Shown: positions 1-11,268 of the stretch, in pieces | Position numbering within the stretch: the first letter of the stretch is position 1 | How the letters are laid out: every line of letters starts with the position of its first letter | NCBI RefSeq assembly: GCF_042453785.1 | Contig: NC_091668.1 | Span: 14,730,501 to 14,794,500, forward strand | Length of the DNA: 64,000 bases | Reading direction: 5' to 3' | From: Malus domestica | Lineage: Eukaryota; Streptophyta; Magnoliopsida; Rosales; Rosaceae | Position numbers and translations under genes: made by a program | Notes under the pieces: generated by a model | Databases searched by the model: none | Told to the model about the DNA's origin: nothing | What the model saw: only the letters and a program-made list of their open reading frames with translations

Positions 1-2663
1 CTAAAACAAACACCAAATTTGAATCCAAGAACATAAAAAATTGTTCACAAAGTAAATGGTTTACTAAGGGGATTTGGAACAAGGCCATCCGTGCCAAATT
101 CTGCTCTTCCAACGATGTTTGGTAGAGCAAAATTAGTCTCACATATTGACTACGAGAATGGTACTCCTCAATGACATTGGTAGGGGCATGAATATGTGCA
201 TAACCAATGATCTATTCCATCAAGACGGGAGTAGATTCTGCAGGGTTAAGGTTTGGAAATATTATCCTTTATTCTTGAAGTTTTAGGTCTTAGGTCCAAA
301 GATCACAGTTTGGGCATGATGCCACACCTTGGCAAGCCCTGATTCTACCATATATTGTAAAAATAAACTCAAAATTTGATTGTGAAAGACAAACACAGAC
401 TTGGGTTCGGTAGGCTTTAGCAGAAGCTGGAGGAGTTTGTTCAGTTTGCATCTGTCAAAGCAGAGCAATATCATTCGGTGCACCTCTGCCAAATTAAGCA
501 GTGCACCACCGTTCAGTAGACTCTAGTCGAAGCTAAGTCGATACCATTTTCTCACATTTATGGTAGTAATCAGATCCAAGAATTTAGTAAACTTCCGTTT
601 TCTACACTACTACTTCAAGAGCGAGTTAGAAACATTGAAGGATGAGAAAAGTATTCTTTAATCAAAATTCGATCAGATTTATAAACTTTATAATCGTACT
701 TATTCATGGACGTAATCATGGTGTGCTTCAGGCAATATCTCGAATGATCAGACGATTTGTAGGAGCGAGCCAACGAGCCATAAAATCCTAGTTTGGGAGG
801 TACTTCCGTTTGTAATGCTTTGGGAATAAGTCTTCGAATGAAGAGCATGGTGGAGGCTTATCCAGCTCTAACATGCCATTGTTGGCTTCAATGGTTTCTC
901 AACTACTTGATAGTCAAGTGGAGATTCACATTTTGTACCCACATAAAGTGATTTCTAATAGAAACGTCCAAATAAAGGAAATCGAACTTGTGACGATTCG
1001 AAAATCCACTGAATTGGATGGAACAAGATCGTGATTGGTGCTATGTGAATGAATCATCCATAAGCATCAAAGTTAGAACATTCGAGTTCTAAGATATGGT
1101 TTTCTTGAAAAACGTCGGGTTTTCATGGGTGTATTGTTTTATGAAAACTTCGAGTTTCAAAGGCACTAAATTCAAAACTACAGGTTCAATTTTGTTTATG
1201 AACGGTTAGTTCAAAAAACAGAGGTTCACGAACACATAATACAATATGCTAATTTAAGTGTAGTGGATTTTGAGTTGCTTCAGGAACTCAAGTGTGAGCG
1301 CTTCGAGACTACGAAAAGATGTCAACGGTTCAAAGAAGAAATATAATTATTGAATCGTTAATGTCCAAAAGTGATATTCGGGCCAATAATTTTGGATGTC
1401 TTGTCAGATTAATAGATTGTTGGTCACTTTTAATTAATTCAATAGATCAGGATCATTCAGGGTCGATTGTGGAAGCAAAATAATGACATGCGGGTCTTAT
1501 TAGCTTCAATTGGCGGTGAGCCAAGTGACAAGTGAATTATAGCTTAATTAGCTTTAACAAAAAAACATCCCAAAAATATTTGGGTATGGTTAAGAAGTAG
1601 GGGATGCCAAATATGGCAATGGATCGAAAAAAGAATACAACCTAGCATGTGTGGGTTGGCTGCAACACATGGCCCTGCAACAAATAAAATATTGCAGGCC
1701 ATTGGGCTTGGGGACATGGCTGCAAGGCAGCCCAGATGGCTACAGTTGGTAGCGGGCTGAGGTAAACTGCTCATCAAAGCAAAAACAAAAAACCAAAAAA
1801 AAAGTTACTAATGGACTTGGAAAGGCTGCTATGTAGCCCAGCATATGGGATGCGAGGCAAGCCCAGCAAGTTATGCTTGCTAGATGGCGGGCTGAAGGCG
1901 CTAAGCAAGCCCATCACATGTTGGCGAGCTGGAGTGAGGAAGAGGCCTAACAAACAAGTTACTAGTATGCGGCTTGGAGGGCTGCGGGCCCAGCAAATTT
2001 CAAAACCAAGGTGGAGGGCTTGGTTTATGTACGCAGAAAAGGCCTAAGGGTTGCTGCCTCACAGGGACATCGGTAAAACGTCGTTCCAACACCCAAACCT
2101 TGAGCTGCAGGCTTAGCATTGGCGTCAGGTCTGCGTGGTGGCACAGCTCTAGGCCGCTGATCAGCCGTTGATTTCCCAAATTAAATTTCCTTTTTTATTT
2201 TCGAAATTCCTAAGGGTTTGAAAATCCTAATTGTTTCTAATTTATTTCGATACTTTGACTCACAAATTTCACATAGCAAAAATTGCATAATGTAAGAAAC
2301 GTATATATATATATTGACAAATATATGAAACATATGCAATATATATATCGGAAGGTAAATGTAAATGTAGGGGGTTCATGCATCATGCGGAATGCTTTCA
2401 TGCTTCATGGTCGTTTCAAATATTTTACTTTATTCGAAAACAATTAAGCCTTTGAATTTGTAGAAGATTCTTCTCGGAAAACCAGAATTGCATCTCCAAT
2501 GCGTTATATCACGTTCAACACAGAAAAATTAAATTAAATCAATAACATGTAGATCAATTCAATAAAATAATAAATTAATCATAAAATGAATGATTAAAAT
2601 GTAATACCCCATGATTGAAGGTCAAACTCTCTTTAGCGCATCATTAAGAGTGTGCTGATAACG
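1..2663 (-). mobile_element. Probable internal part of a Copia-type element, degenerate
   Basis: This stretch lies on the internal side of the LTR at 2664-2910. Read on the minus strand, the LTR is followed by CGTTATCAGCAC (forward 2652-2663), a primer-site-like motif often seen directly after Copia LTRs. I find no recognisable gag or pol protein in it. The block at about 1640-2170 is GC-rich with repeated GGGCTG/CAGCCC words, unlike its AT-rich surroundings. The assignment as element interior is inference from position only. Confidence 0.35.
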
Positions 2664-2910
2664 TGTTGTAGACATAATTTACTGAACAATTATGGAGGCC
2701 ATAGAGAGAGGGGGCACATAGAGAAGAGAGAGATGTGTAATTGTGAGGTGTATGTTGTATCACTCATTTGTGCCTTTATTTATAGTATCCTTACTCCAAT
2801 AAGATTACAACTCTAATAGGATAATATCTAACCCTAGAGAATATTCCAAGATATCCCTAAAGACACTAGAATTTATACAATCACATTCCTAATCTAATAA
2901 GATTGCAACA
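2664..2910 (-). repeat. Copia-type LTR, 247 bp, minus orientation
   Basis: The block starts TGTTGTAGAC and ends TTGCAACA, so it has TG...CA ends and a short inverted terminal match. On the minus strand it holds a TATAAATAAAGGCACAA segment, which is also present in the 246-bp LTR at 31524-31769, so the two are probably related families. No partner LTR lies in the window, so the target duplication cannot be tested. Confidence 0.6.
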
Positions 2911-3771
2911 ATATGGAGTTTTTATTTTTATTTTTTTTATTTTATTGATATGGAAATATAAACCAATCAACTTTCTCATTTGACGTGTGATGTCTTTCCT
3001 TTTCCCATCAAAACATTATAGCAAATACTATTACTAACATAGGCAGCATATTCATGAGTTCTCCGAGTGCTAGCTTCATACTATTATTAACAGAACCAAC
3101 ATCGAGAACAATGCAATGGACAATAATGAAGGTGTGATTCCCCTGTGGATCAACCACCACGAACCATCAAATTCTATGGTCTGGCGTGAACATAAAGATA
3201 TTACACAGTCCAAAATAAAGGAAATAAAAATTTCAAAAAATACTATACAATTCAAAAATTCAAGTTTACAGAAGTAAAAATTAAAAAAAACGAAGCTTTT
3301 CACTTGCAGGTGTAACCAGGATGGTGACGGATGAGTGTGAAAGAAAATCAAGTTGGCAGGTTCTATGGTCAGGAAGAAAATGGAGAGTGAGAAAGAAAGA
3401 TCAAGTTGCATAGTAGAGAGAGAGAGAGGGTTGAAAAGAAATTCTAGGGGTAGAGGTAGGCTTTTGTTATGCTTATCATCCCTTGCGAAATCCTACAAAA
3501 TCTCTTACTGAAAGAAATCTTTAAAAATTTATGAAATATTGAATACCTATAGATTTGCATAGACTCTATAAAAATTCTTTAAAATCTTAGTTGACTACCC
3601 CAAGATTCTAAAGCCTTTTAAAGTCCTTTAATTGACTACCCCTGTATTTGAATAGACTCTTTTGAAATCCTAGTTAACTATTCTAAATTCATTTAAAATC
3701 CTTTAAAATCCTCATTTGATTGCACCCCATTATATTTTTAAAAATGTCCACCTAAATCTAGGTGTAGTGAG
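2911..3771. other. AT-rich intergenic DNA, no gene seen
   Basis: No supported coding region. From about 3480 to 3740 there are several degenerate repeats of a motif like AAATCCTAGTTGACTACCC, which look like repeat debris. A short GA-rich run lies at 3415-3430. Confidence 0.5.
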
Positions 3772-4214
3772 CAGAGCCGGCCCTGAGGGTGTGCAACCGG
3801 TGCCACTGCACAAGGCCCCCGATTTGGAAGGGCCCCTAAATTTTCATTACAAGTATACAGATGCATATAAAATAGATTAGATGCAAAAGACAATCTTATT
3901 TGTGGTTCGAGCACAAGCGGTTTAGCTTTTCTTTCTTATAGCCCATGTGTTGGGTCCCAGTGATATTATTTTGTTATATTTTAAGCTTTTGCAAATTTGT
4001 AAACAGGAGTATCGAACTCAGGACCTTTGAAGGTAAGGAAAAACACATGCCTAATCGAATAACTTATTTTTGTTGCAGTAACTTGTAATATTTTAGTTTT
4101 ATAGATGAAAAAAATTGAAAAAAAAATAATAATAAAGAAATATAATATTAAAAAAAATAAAGGGCCTCCATCTAAGTTTTGCACAAGGCCCCTCAATACT
4201 CAGGGCCGACCCTA
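3772..4214. mobile_element. hAT-like MITE (443 bp)
   Basis: Inverted ends CAGAGCCGGCCCTGAG and, at the other side, CTCAGGGCCGACCCTA pair with few mismatches. The flanks are GTAGTGAG (3764-3771) and GTTGTGAG (4215-4222), an 8-bp duplication with one mismatch, the length typical of hAT elements. The interior is AT-rich and non-coding. Confidence 0.6.
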
Positions 4215-4222
4215 GTTGTGAG

Positions 4223-5489
4223 AATACTAAAGATTTGTTAGGATTTTAATAAATGATGGATTTTGATGGATTTGAGGATGGGTGGTATAAATACCAAATA
4301 CCACCAAGAATCCAACCCTCCCATCTGATTTTTTTTTCACGTTCATCACGGAAGAAGTGGAACAGTCTTCCTCTCTCAGACTTCCTCTCGCAATATTCAT
4401 GCTTTCTTTTCCCAACTTGTATTGTATGATTATTTGTTGCACAGCTCCACTGGACCTATGCAATGAAAAGGAAGTGGACCAATTCCCGTGCTCCGCCGCT
4501 TGCTACCTAGCTATATTCCTTCTCACACATATATTTCTATACATATAACTATCACCATTTCTACTAGTACACTGCACCGTGTGAGGAACTTTGATATTTT
4601 GTTCCAAATATTTAAACTTGGATAAATTTAATGGGTTTTTATTATTTAGTAATATATACCTGTGGTATTTAAGAATTCAAAAATTGTTCTATTTTATTGG
4701 AAATATATTTGGGTTTAGTTCCTAATGTATGTTTTTAGTTCTCCATTGTTTCAAATCAAAATGTTCTTGTAAGTTAAAAGAATATGTACAAAAAAAATGA
4801 CATCACATGCAGTTGAACATTAGCATGGATAAATGATTTAAACGTGAAAATAATTCCACCATCATATGGTATAGTGGAGTTCATTCCGTCTTTCATTATC
4901 AACTGGCCTTTCTTCATTATAGTCCTCCTCGTCAGAAGAACTACAAAGAGATAAGTGTCATTGTCCATTTCACCAGAAGAACTTAAACACAAACAGTATC
5001 CAACTTAATCAATTTAGGAAACATTTTACTGCAGCAATAACACAAACTAATCTTCACCTTTACAAGATATGAAGACATAAACATATAAAACTTACACGTT
5101 ATCAGGAGGAGCAGAGTCAAGTTTTAAGTTCATTGCAAGTATGGACGGTGCAAAAACTTACAGAATCCTGAATGGTTTTTCATCATATTTCATTTCATGT
5201 TATTCTTCATTGTTTAAACTATATATCTTTTAGTGGTTGTTCATGTGGTGTGCGTCTATAGATTGAATCATGGTTTTAATGTAAAAAATTCGTGGCTGGA
5301 TTGGTACTTGGGTATTTGTTAACTTCTTTATGATTATGTTATTTTGGTTGGTTTGTTTATATAATGCCTCAATCAAGCATGGAAGCGGAAGAAGATGGGG
5401 AAGAAATGGAAGTGGACGAAAAGGATTTTGACCAAGATTTTCAAACACAAGAACAAAAATGGAATATTTCTTAAAGTGTTATTTTCGCC
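4223..5489. other. Intergenic DNA; last part may be Copia leader
   Basis: No gene recognised. The part directly before 5490 (about 5365-5489) runs into the Copia gag start with no LTR visible, so the Copia 5' LTR is either lost or unrecognisable here. Confidence 0.4.
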
Positions 5490-5776
5490 ATGGATAACAA
5501 ATCTGATAACATGGCTTTGAAGATTATCAATCAAGATGTCTACAAGTTAGACAAATTTGATGGATCAAATTTCACCCGATGGAAGGACAAGATGCGTTTC
5601 ATGCTTACTCAAGCTAATCTCACAGAGGATCAGCTTGTTGCAATGGTGTCAGAGATCAACTTAGTTGATGGATTTGAGGGGTGGTGGCTGGACGCTGGTG
5701 CTTCACGCCATGTCTGCTATGATCGTGGACTTTTAAAGTCCTACACTGAGGTGGAAGACAGAAAGGTTCTATTGGG
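5490..5776 (+). pseudogene. Copia gag start fused to protease segment (internal deletion)
   Basis: The ATG at 5490 opens a reading frame with a Copia gag N-terminus (LDKFDGSNFTRWKDKMRF). After only about 60 residues it changes to the protease region WWLDAGASRHVCYD, whose DAGA/S motif is the retroviral-type aspartic protease signature. A Copia gag is normally several hundred residues with a CCHC knuckle before the protease, so most of gag is deleted. The frame is then cut by the Gypsy LTR at 5782. Confidence 0.8.
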
Positions 5777-5781
5777 TGAGT
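5777..5781. repeat. Left target-site duplication of the Gypsy element (TGAGT)
   Basis: TGAGT here is identical to 15735-15739 right of the second LTR. A 5-bp duplication is standard for LTR retrotransposon integration. Confidence 0.92.
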
Positions 5782-7789
5782 TGATAGGAGCATATTTATG
5801 CGAATGAGTTAGCTTGTTCTCATGCATTTATGTTGTTATTTCTTAGTTAATTATGTATTTTAAGTTATTTTCGCGTGTTTGTAGGTCCATAGGCCTTATG
5901 AAGCAATAAGATGCATTTTGGTGCATTTTGGAGCAGTTTTGGGCTTGGAATGAATAGCACATGCATGGAGCAAGGTGGATGGAAGAAATTGAAGACTAAA
6001 GAGGCTAGGAATGTGTTAGAGAGAAAGAAGAATTAATATAAAAAGGACAAAGAGCTCAGCCATAAAGGGGTGTCACTCCACCATTCACCTTTCCATCATT
6101 GCCGTGCACCACCATTGCACTCCCTTTGGATTCCTATGCTATGCATCATCATCCATGTTCCCTCCATTGACTCATTTGTTGCATCATTCCACCTCTCTTT
6201 CCTTTCTCTACCATGTGCACAATCATTCATGTTCCCTAGCTGCAACACCACTCAATTTTACCCCCATGTTTTGCATCATCACTTCACTTTCACCCTTGAA
6301 TCATTTCAAACACCACTCATTGCACTCAATTGCTACACCATTCCTTGTTCCCTCCACCATTTCAGATTTCATGCATCATTACATTGAATCATTGCACTCA
6401 ATTGCTACACCATTCCTTGTTCCCTCCATCATTTCAGATTTCATGCATCATTGCACTCAATTGCTACACCATTCCATGTTCCCCTCCATTGCCATGCACT
6501 TCCTCTATAAAAGGAAGTGTGTGTAGCATAAATTTAGTTCATACTTGGTTAGATCATTCACTCCCATTTCAACACAACCTTCATCCAAACACATCCATTC
6601 ATCTTCACATCCATTCCTCCATACAAACAAACCTTCAAACACTCACCAACACCTTGTGCCGTAACAAAGGAAGGGAAGGAAAGTGCTTGGACGTGCTTGC
6701 TGTCCAACTTGGATTGTTGGAGCGTTTAGGTGTTTTCTTTCTTTTGTTTCTAATGTTTAAATTCATTTCCTTTCGTTTTGTTGTAAATATGAGTGGCTAA
6801 ACCCCTCTTGGCTAGGGGTGATTTCAAAGCCATGACTATGTGTGCAATATAATTTGATAAATTCCAGTTATGAACTCTTGAATCGTGAATGCAATTGGCT
6901 TAACTATTTGATTGATAACTTATTTGTACTTGTTAATTAAGGGTCGACACTTAATTGGCATGCATAAATCCGTTGCTAGAATATAAGGAAGTTTCACATA
7001 ATCGTTACAAACTTATATTCACATGTAGTGAAGGTCGCTTATAAACGATCACGTTAAGTTCAATTCCTAGCATGAGTGACATGATGTCATAGTTGCAAGT
7101 GCTTTGTCAATGCTTATGATTTTCATTAGACGTAATGATCTTTGATTGTATCTCTATTATGATGTCATGTAGGGAACTTTTGAAGAATGTTTTGGGTTGT
7201 CGAATGATGTCATCCAATCCAATAAAACAAGGAAAATCTGAGAGTTAACAAGTGATGTCACGGTTAATTTGGGGCATTGTCATTCATAATTCAATGAAGT
7301 AGTAACTGAAAGTCGAGTTATTTGCATACATGTCATGTGTGGAGAAAAAGTCTCTAGCTATCCCATCCATCATCTTATTTCTCACATTTGTTTTACAATC
7401 TGTCTAGTTTTTCATACTTGTTTGTTTGTTTCAACTTCATCCAAATCAAAATCCCCCTTTTAGTTTCTTGTTTCAAAGTGTTTCAAATCTGTTTTAGTTT
7501 GTGTTTTTAAGTGTTTTGATTCAAGTAAAAGTCAATTTTCGTCCAAAGTCATTCCTAGTGTCTAGTTTAAGTTTATTTGGTTGTTTTAAGCTGTTTTGAG
7601 TATTTTAAGTTTGCTTTGAGTCTTGTGAGTCTTGTTAAGTGTTTTTAAGTTTAGTTTTATGTTTTTGAGTCAGTTTAGAGGTTATTAGCAAGCCCTCCTA
7701 ATCCACGGTCCAGAACGATCCCTACTTATACTTGTACTACACTTGTCAAAAGAGGGTTAAATTTGTGTGTTAAGATAATTTTCGCATCA
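5782..7789 (+). repeat. Gypsy 5' LTR (2008 bp)
   Basis: TG...CA ended. A TATAAAAG box lies at 6506-6513. At 6316-6480 the LTR contains about 2.5 tandem units of roughly 65-75 bp with the shared core GCACTCAATTGCTACACCAT. By eye there are about 48 differences from the 3' LTR over 2 kb, roughly 97.6% identity, so the insertion is fairly recent. Confidence 0.93.
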
Positions 7790-7795
7790 AGTTTT

Positions 7796-7813
7796 TGGCG
7801 CCGTTGCCGGGGA
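7796..7813 (+). other. Primer-binding site, tRNA-Asp type
   Basis: TGGCGCCGTTGCCGGGGA lies six bases inside the 5' LTR. It matches the complement of a plant tRNA-Asp 3' end including the CCA tail. This primer is typical of Athila-type plant Gypsy elements. Confidence 0.85.
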
Positions 7814-7914
7814 TTAGCAAACTTTGCTAATCCCTTGTTATTTATTTTTGTTTATTTTCATGTGTTTTTGTTCCTAGTTGTTGATTTTACTTGTTTTCTT
7901 GTTTTAGGTGGTTT

Positions 7915-9192
7915 ATGACTCGAAGTTCTTAACCTGTTCATAAACACATCTTTGACTTTGACGACGATTTTGAACGAACTTTGAGACGAGCAAGGAATCA
8001 ACAAGATCCCCAACCATCTCAACCTGCACCAGGTCTTGAAGAAGACAAAGTAGAAGAGCAAGAAGAGGCCACGGCAAGGACTTTTGAAGAAGTCCAAGAT
8101 ATGGCAGTAGACAATCAAACAATCAATGAGCTTTCCGCTTCGGGATTGGACAATGCTCTGCCTTTATGCATTCAATATCCAAGGGCGGCCCAAAACAAGA
8201 CCGACGAGTTCGAATTAAAATCCAGTTTATTGCATCATATTCCTAAGTTCCATGGGTTGTCCATGGAAGATCCTAATAAACATTTGAAGGAGTTCGAGGT
8301 TGTTTGCTCGAGCATGACCCATGTGAATGTTAATGGGAGCATTCTGAAAATGAAGGCTTTTCCCTTTTCTCTCTTAGAAAAGGCTAAAGATTGGCTGTAC
8401 GAGCTAGCCCCCGGAACTGTCACATCATGGGAGAGTATGAAACGGGCATTTTTTGAGAAGTTTTTCCCAACTTCTCGAGTCATTCAACTACGCAAAAGGA
8501 TTAGTGGCATTCAGCAAAACCAAGGTGAATCCTTTCCCACTTACTATGAGCGTTTTAAAACCCTTGTTGCTTCATGTCTACAGCACCAGATGAAGAATGA
8601 GTTTCTTCTTCAATATTTCTACGAAGGGCTTCTATCAATTGAACGCCAAATGTTAGACGCCTCAGCGGGAGGAGCTTTGGTGGACAAAACACCCATGGCT
8701 GCCAAGACCTTAATTGCTAACTGAGCATTGAATGCCCAACAATATGAAGGCATTGGTCAAAGAGACAACCCACGGCAACAACAAGTTAATGAGGTAAGTG
8801 CTATTTCCAAACTTCAAAATCAAATGGCTAATTTTACTACTCTTCTTTCACAGGTGGTTGAAAAACCAAAAGAACAAAGTGTAGCTGCTTGTGGCGTGTG
8901 CTCAATGAATGGACATCTCACGGATAAGTGCCCTCAATTGATCGAGAACGGAAGGTGGGAATCTGCCAACGCTATGGGTTTTGGGAGTTAAAACTAACCA
9001 AAGAATGATCCGTTCTCGAATACATATAATCCAGGTTGGAGAGATCATCCAAATTTCAAATGGAGGGAGCCCCAACAAACCCAACAACAAAGTACATTCA
9101 GACAACAACCTCTGGGATTCTATCAAATGCCGTATGCACCCGCACAACCCCAAACACAACCTGCCCAAAATAACTCAGGTTCGTCTTTTGAT
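7915..9192 (+). pseudogene. Gypsy gag pseudogene
   Basis: One frame runs from the ATG at 7915 to about 9192 but is cut by in-frame stops at 7930, 8722, 8989 and 8995. The longest open part (7933-8721) has the retrotransposon gag core (LLHHIPKFHGLSMEDPNKHL then FPFSLLEKAKDWLY). After the second stop there is a CCHC zinc knuckle (CGVCSMNGHLTDKC) followed by a Gln/Pro-rich tail. Family gag proteins form the capsid. This copy cannot make a full protein. Each stop can be explained by one C-to-T change from CAA or CGA, which is inference. Confidence 0.85.
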
Positions 9193-9223
9193 AACATCTT
9201 TTCCAGGCTAACATCTTTTCCAG
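9193..9223 (+). other. Deletion junction marked by a 14-bp direct repeat
   Basis: AACATCTTTTCCAG occurs at 9193-9206 and again at 9210-9223. Gag sequence lies to the left and mid-integrase sequence directly to the right. Protease, reverse transcriptase, RNase H and the integrase N-terminus, normally several kb, are missing at this point. Confidence 0.65.
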
Positions 9224-9968
9224 ATTTGGCATACCGAGGGTGTTTATAAGCGATCGAGGCTTCCACTTTTGCAATCACACCATTGAGGCGCTGTTTAAAA
9301 AGTACAATGTGAAGCATCGGGTTTCCACGCCATACCACCCTCAAACAAGTGGCCAAGATGAAGTCTCGAATAGAGAAATCAAGCAAATCTTGGAGAAGAC
9401 TGTTGGGCCAAACCGGAAGGATTGGAGCTTGCGTTTAGATGATGCACTATGGGCATATCGCACTGCCTACAAAACACCTCTAGGGATGTCTCCATTTCGA
9501 CTAATCTACGGCAAACCGTGTCACCTACCTGTGGAATTGGAGCACAAAGCGCACTGGGCAATGAAAACATTCAATTTGGACTTAAATGCTGCTGGAATGA
9601 ATAGGAAGCTCCAACTGAATGAACTTGAGGAGATACGGAACGAAGCCTATGAGAATGCATGAATTTACAAGGAGAAAACAAAGGCGTTTCATGACAAAAT
9701 GATTCGGGGAAAAACATTCTCAATTGGACAGAAAGTGCTACTATTCAATTCCCGTCTACGATTGTTCCCTGGTAAGTTACGGTCTAAGTGGATTGGGCCA
9801 TTTGTTGTCACTAATGTTTTTCCCCATGGTACAGTCCAAGTTAAAAGCTTAAGGAACGGCGACGAATTCAAAGTGAACGGGCATTGCCTGAAGCTATACT
9901 ATGAGAGTGATGTGGGGCAAATTGTGGAAGAAATCACACTCAGTGCCGTGGGCCCTATCCAAGCTTAG
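9219..9968 (+). pseudogene. Gypsy integrase, C-terminal half
   Basis: The frame enters inside the catalytic core at [16 protein letters not shown] (second catalytic Asp in SDRG). It goes on through [20 protein letters not shown], which carries the catalytic Glu region, the [16 protein letters not shown] block and a C-terminal DNA-binding part ([11 protein letters not shown]). The zinc HHCC region and first catalytic Asp are gone. A TGA at 9660 interrupts the frame, most simply from CGA. Family integrases insert cDNA into the genome; this one cannot. Confidence 0.85.
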
Positions 9969-10215
9969 AAGGAAGTTTCGTTCGGCTGCAAGACGTTAAA
10001 GCAAGCGCTTCCTGGGAGGTAACCCATGTTTTGCATTCCTAAAAACCTTCTATTTTCTGCATTTTTATTTTGCCATGATTGTCATTTTTATTTGTTGCTT
10101 GTTTAATTGTTTTTTGTGTGGGTTTATTTTTGAAACATTGACAGATATGCAAGGTACTTTTACATTAAAATTCATGGAAAATGAACAGGAGGTAGAAAAA
10201 TACAAGAGAGAGCCT
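9969..10215 (+). other. Non-coding Gypsy interior downstream of integrase
   Basis: Includes GGGAGGTAACCC near 10013, an inverted short word just after the integrase stop. No coding region recognised. Confidence 0.4.
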
Positions 10216-11268
10216 TTACAAAGGCTGCTTAGGAAAAGTCTCAGTAGTCGACGGAGCCTCAACAGTCGGCGGAGCCACAGAAGGAGGAGGTATCAAAGGC
10301 TGATCATTTGGAGCTTCACAACGCAGTACAGCCCTAGAAGACGAAGGCAAATGTTGTTGGAACAAACCCACAAACCTCTGATGATCAAGTAAAATCTGAC
10401 CATCAGATTCCTGCATCTGGTCAATCTACCTCTTCATGTTTGTAGCATAGTTGTGTGCAAGCATGTGCAACTGTTTATTCTCATGCTTGAGCCCTCTAAT
10501 CTCCTGTTTGAGACTCATCACTTCAGCCACCAATGATTCAACTTGACGGGTTCGAGCAAATAGACGTTGGGCCATATTGGACACAGAAACTGCACACTGC
10601 ACACTGAGAGCCAGAGAATCCTTAACAGCCAACTCATCAGATCGTTTGGAAAGTAGTCTGTTATCTTTGGGAGTGACAAGGTTCCAGGCCACCACCGTAG
10701 TGGTCATATCATTTTTCATCACCGAATCCCCAACGGTAAGAGGACCAGTAGGGGATATGAAGGATGGGCGCCATATGTTGTCTGGAGAAGGCATGGATGC
10801 CTCTTCACCAAAGTTCAAGTCAAAACGACGGTCGGAGGGGCCAAACATTTTCAAAGGTGTTGAAGAAAGAAGAGGTCGGACAAATCGAGATCTTAGAAGT
10901 GCAATGAAGGGAGTTTCTACAGGCGAAAATTCAAGTGTGCTTTGAAACGAATTGCACGCCTCTATAAAAATCAGCACTTGACGGGATTTCAGAGATCGAA
11001 TAAGCGAGCTCAGAAATCGAAGAAGCCAATTCAAAAATCGAAGAAGCGCTAGCTTTCTCAAAAGCTGGGCTTGCTCAGAAACAACGGGCCAATCTTCTTT
11101 TCCAAATTTGTCCGCACTTGTCACATGCAACCTCTGCACTCGACGGAGCTTAAAACTCGAAGAGGCTAGCTCAGAACTCGAAGAGGCAAGCTCCAAAATC
11201 GGAGAGGCATCTGCTTTTCCAAACGTGTCAACATTTATCACATGCACACTCAGCTTTGCGAAAATCAC
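10216..11268 (-). pseudogene. Antisense ORF of the Gypsy element
   Basis: A long minus-strand reading frame, opposite to gag and integrase. A likely internal start ATG is at 10848-10846 (MFGPSDRRFDLNFGEE). The middle reads SMPSPDNIWRPSFISPTGPL. It is followed by a heptad-like helical stretch (VESLVAEVMSLKQEIRGLKH) and then a Pro/Ser-rich end. A TAG at 10428-10426 splits it from the in-frame continuation at 10416-10216. I recognise this type of protein as widespread in apple and pear gene models, where it seems to be a retrotransposon passenger. Antisense ORFs are known from some plant Gypsy (Tat) lineages. Function is unknown. Confidence 0.7.

Noticed and set aside
1811-2171. GC-rich open frames
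   Set aside because: Composed of repeated GGGCTG/CAGCCC words with overlapping frames and no recognisable domain.
6070-6800. His/Ser-rich proteins of 105-156 residues
   Set aside because: They lie in the Gypsy LTR, recur in the other LTR and come from the CATCATT-type tandem repeats in several frames.
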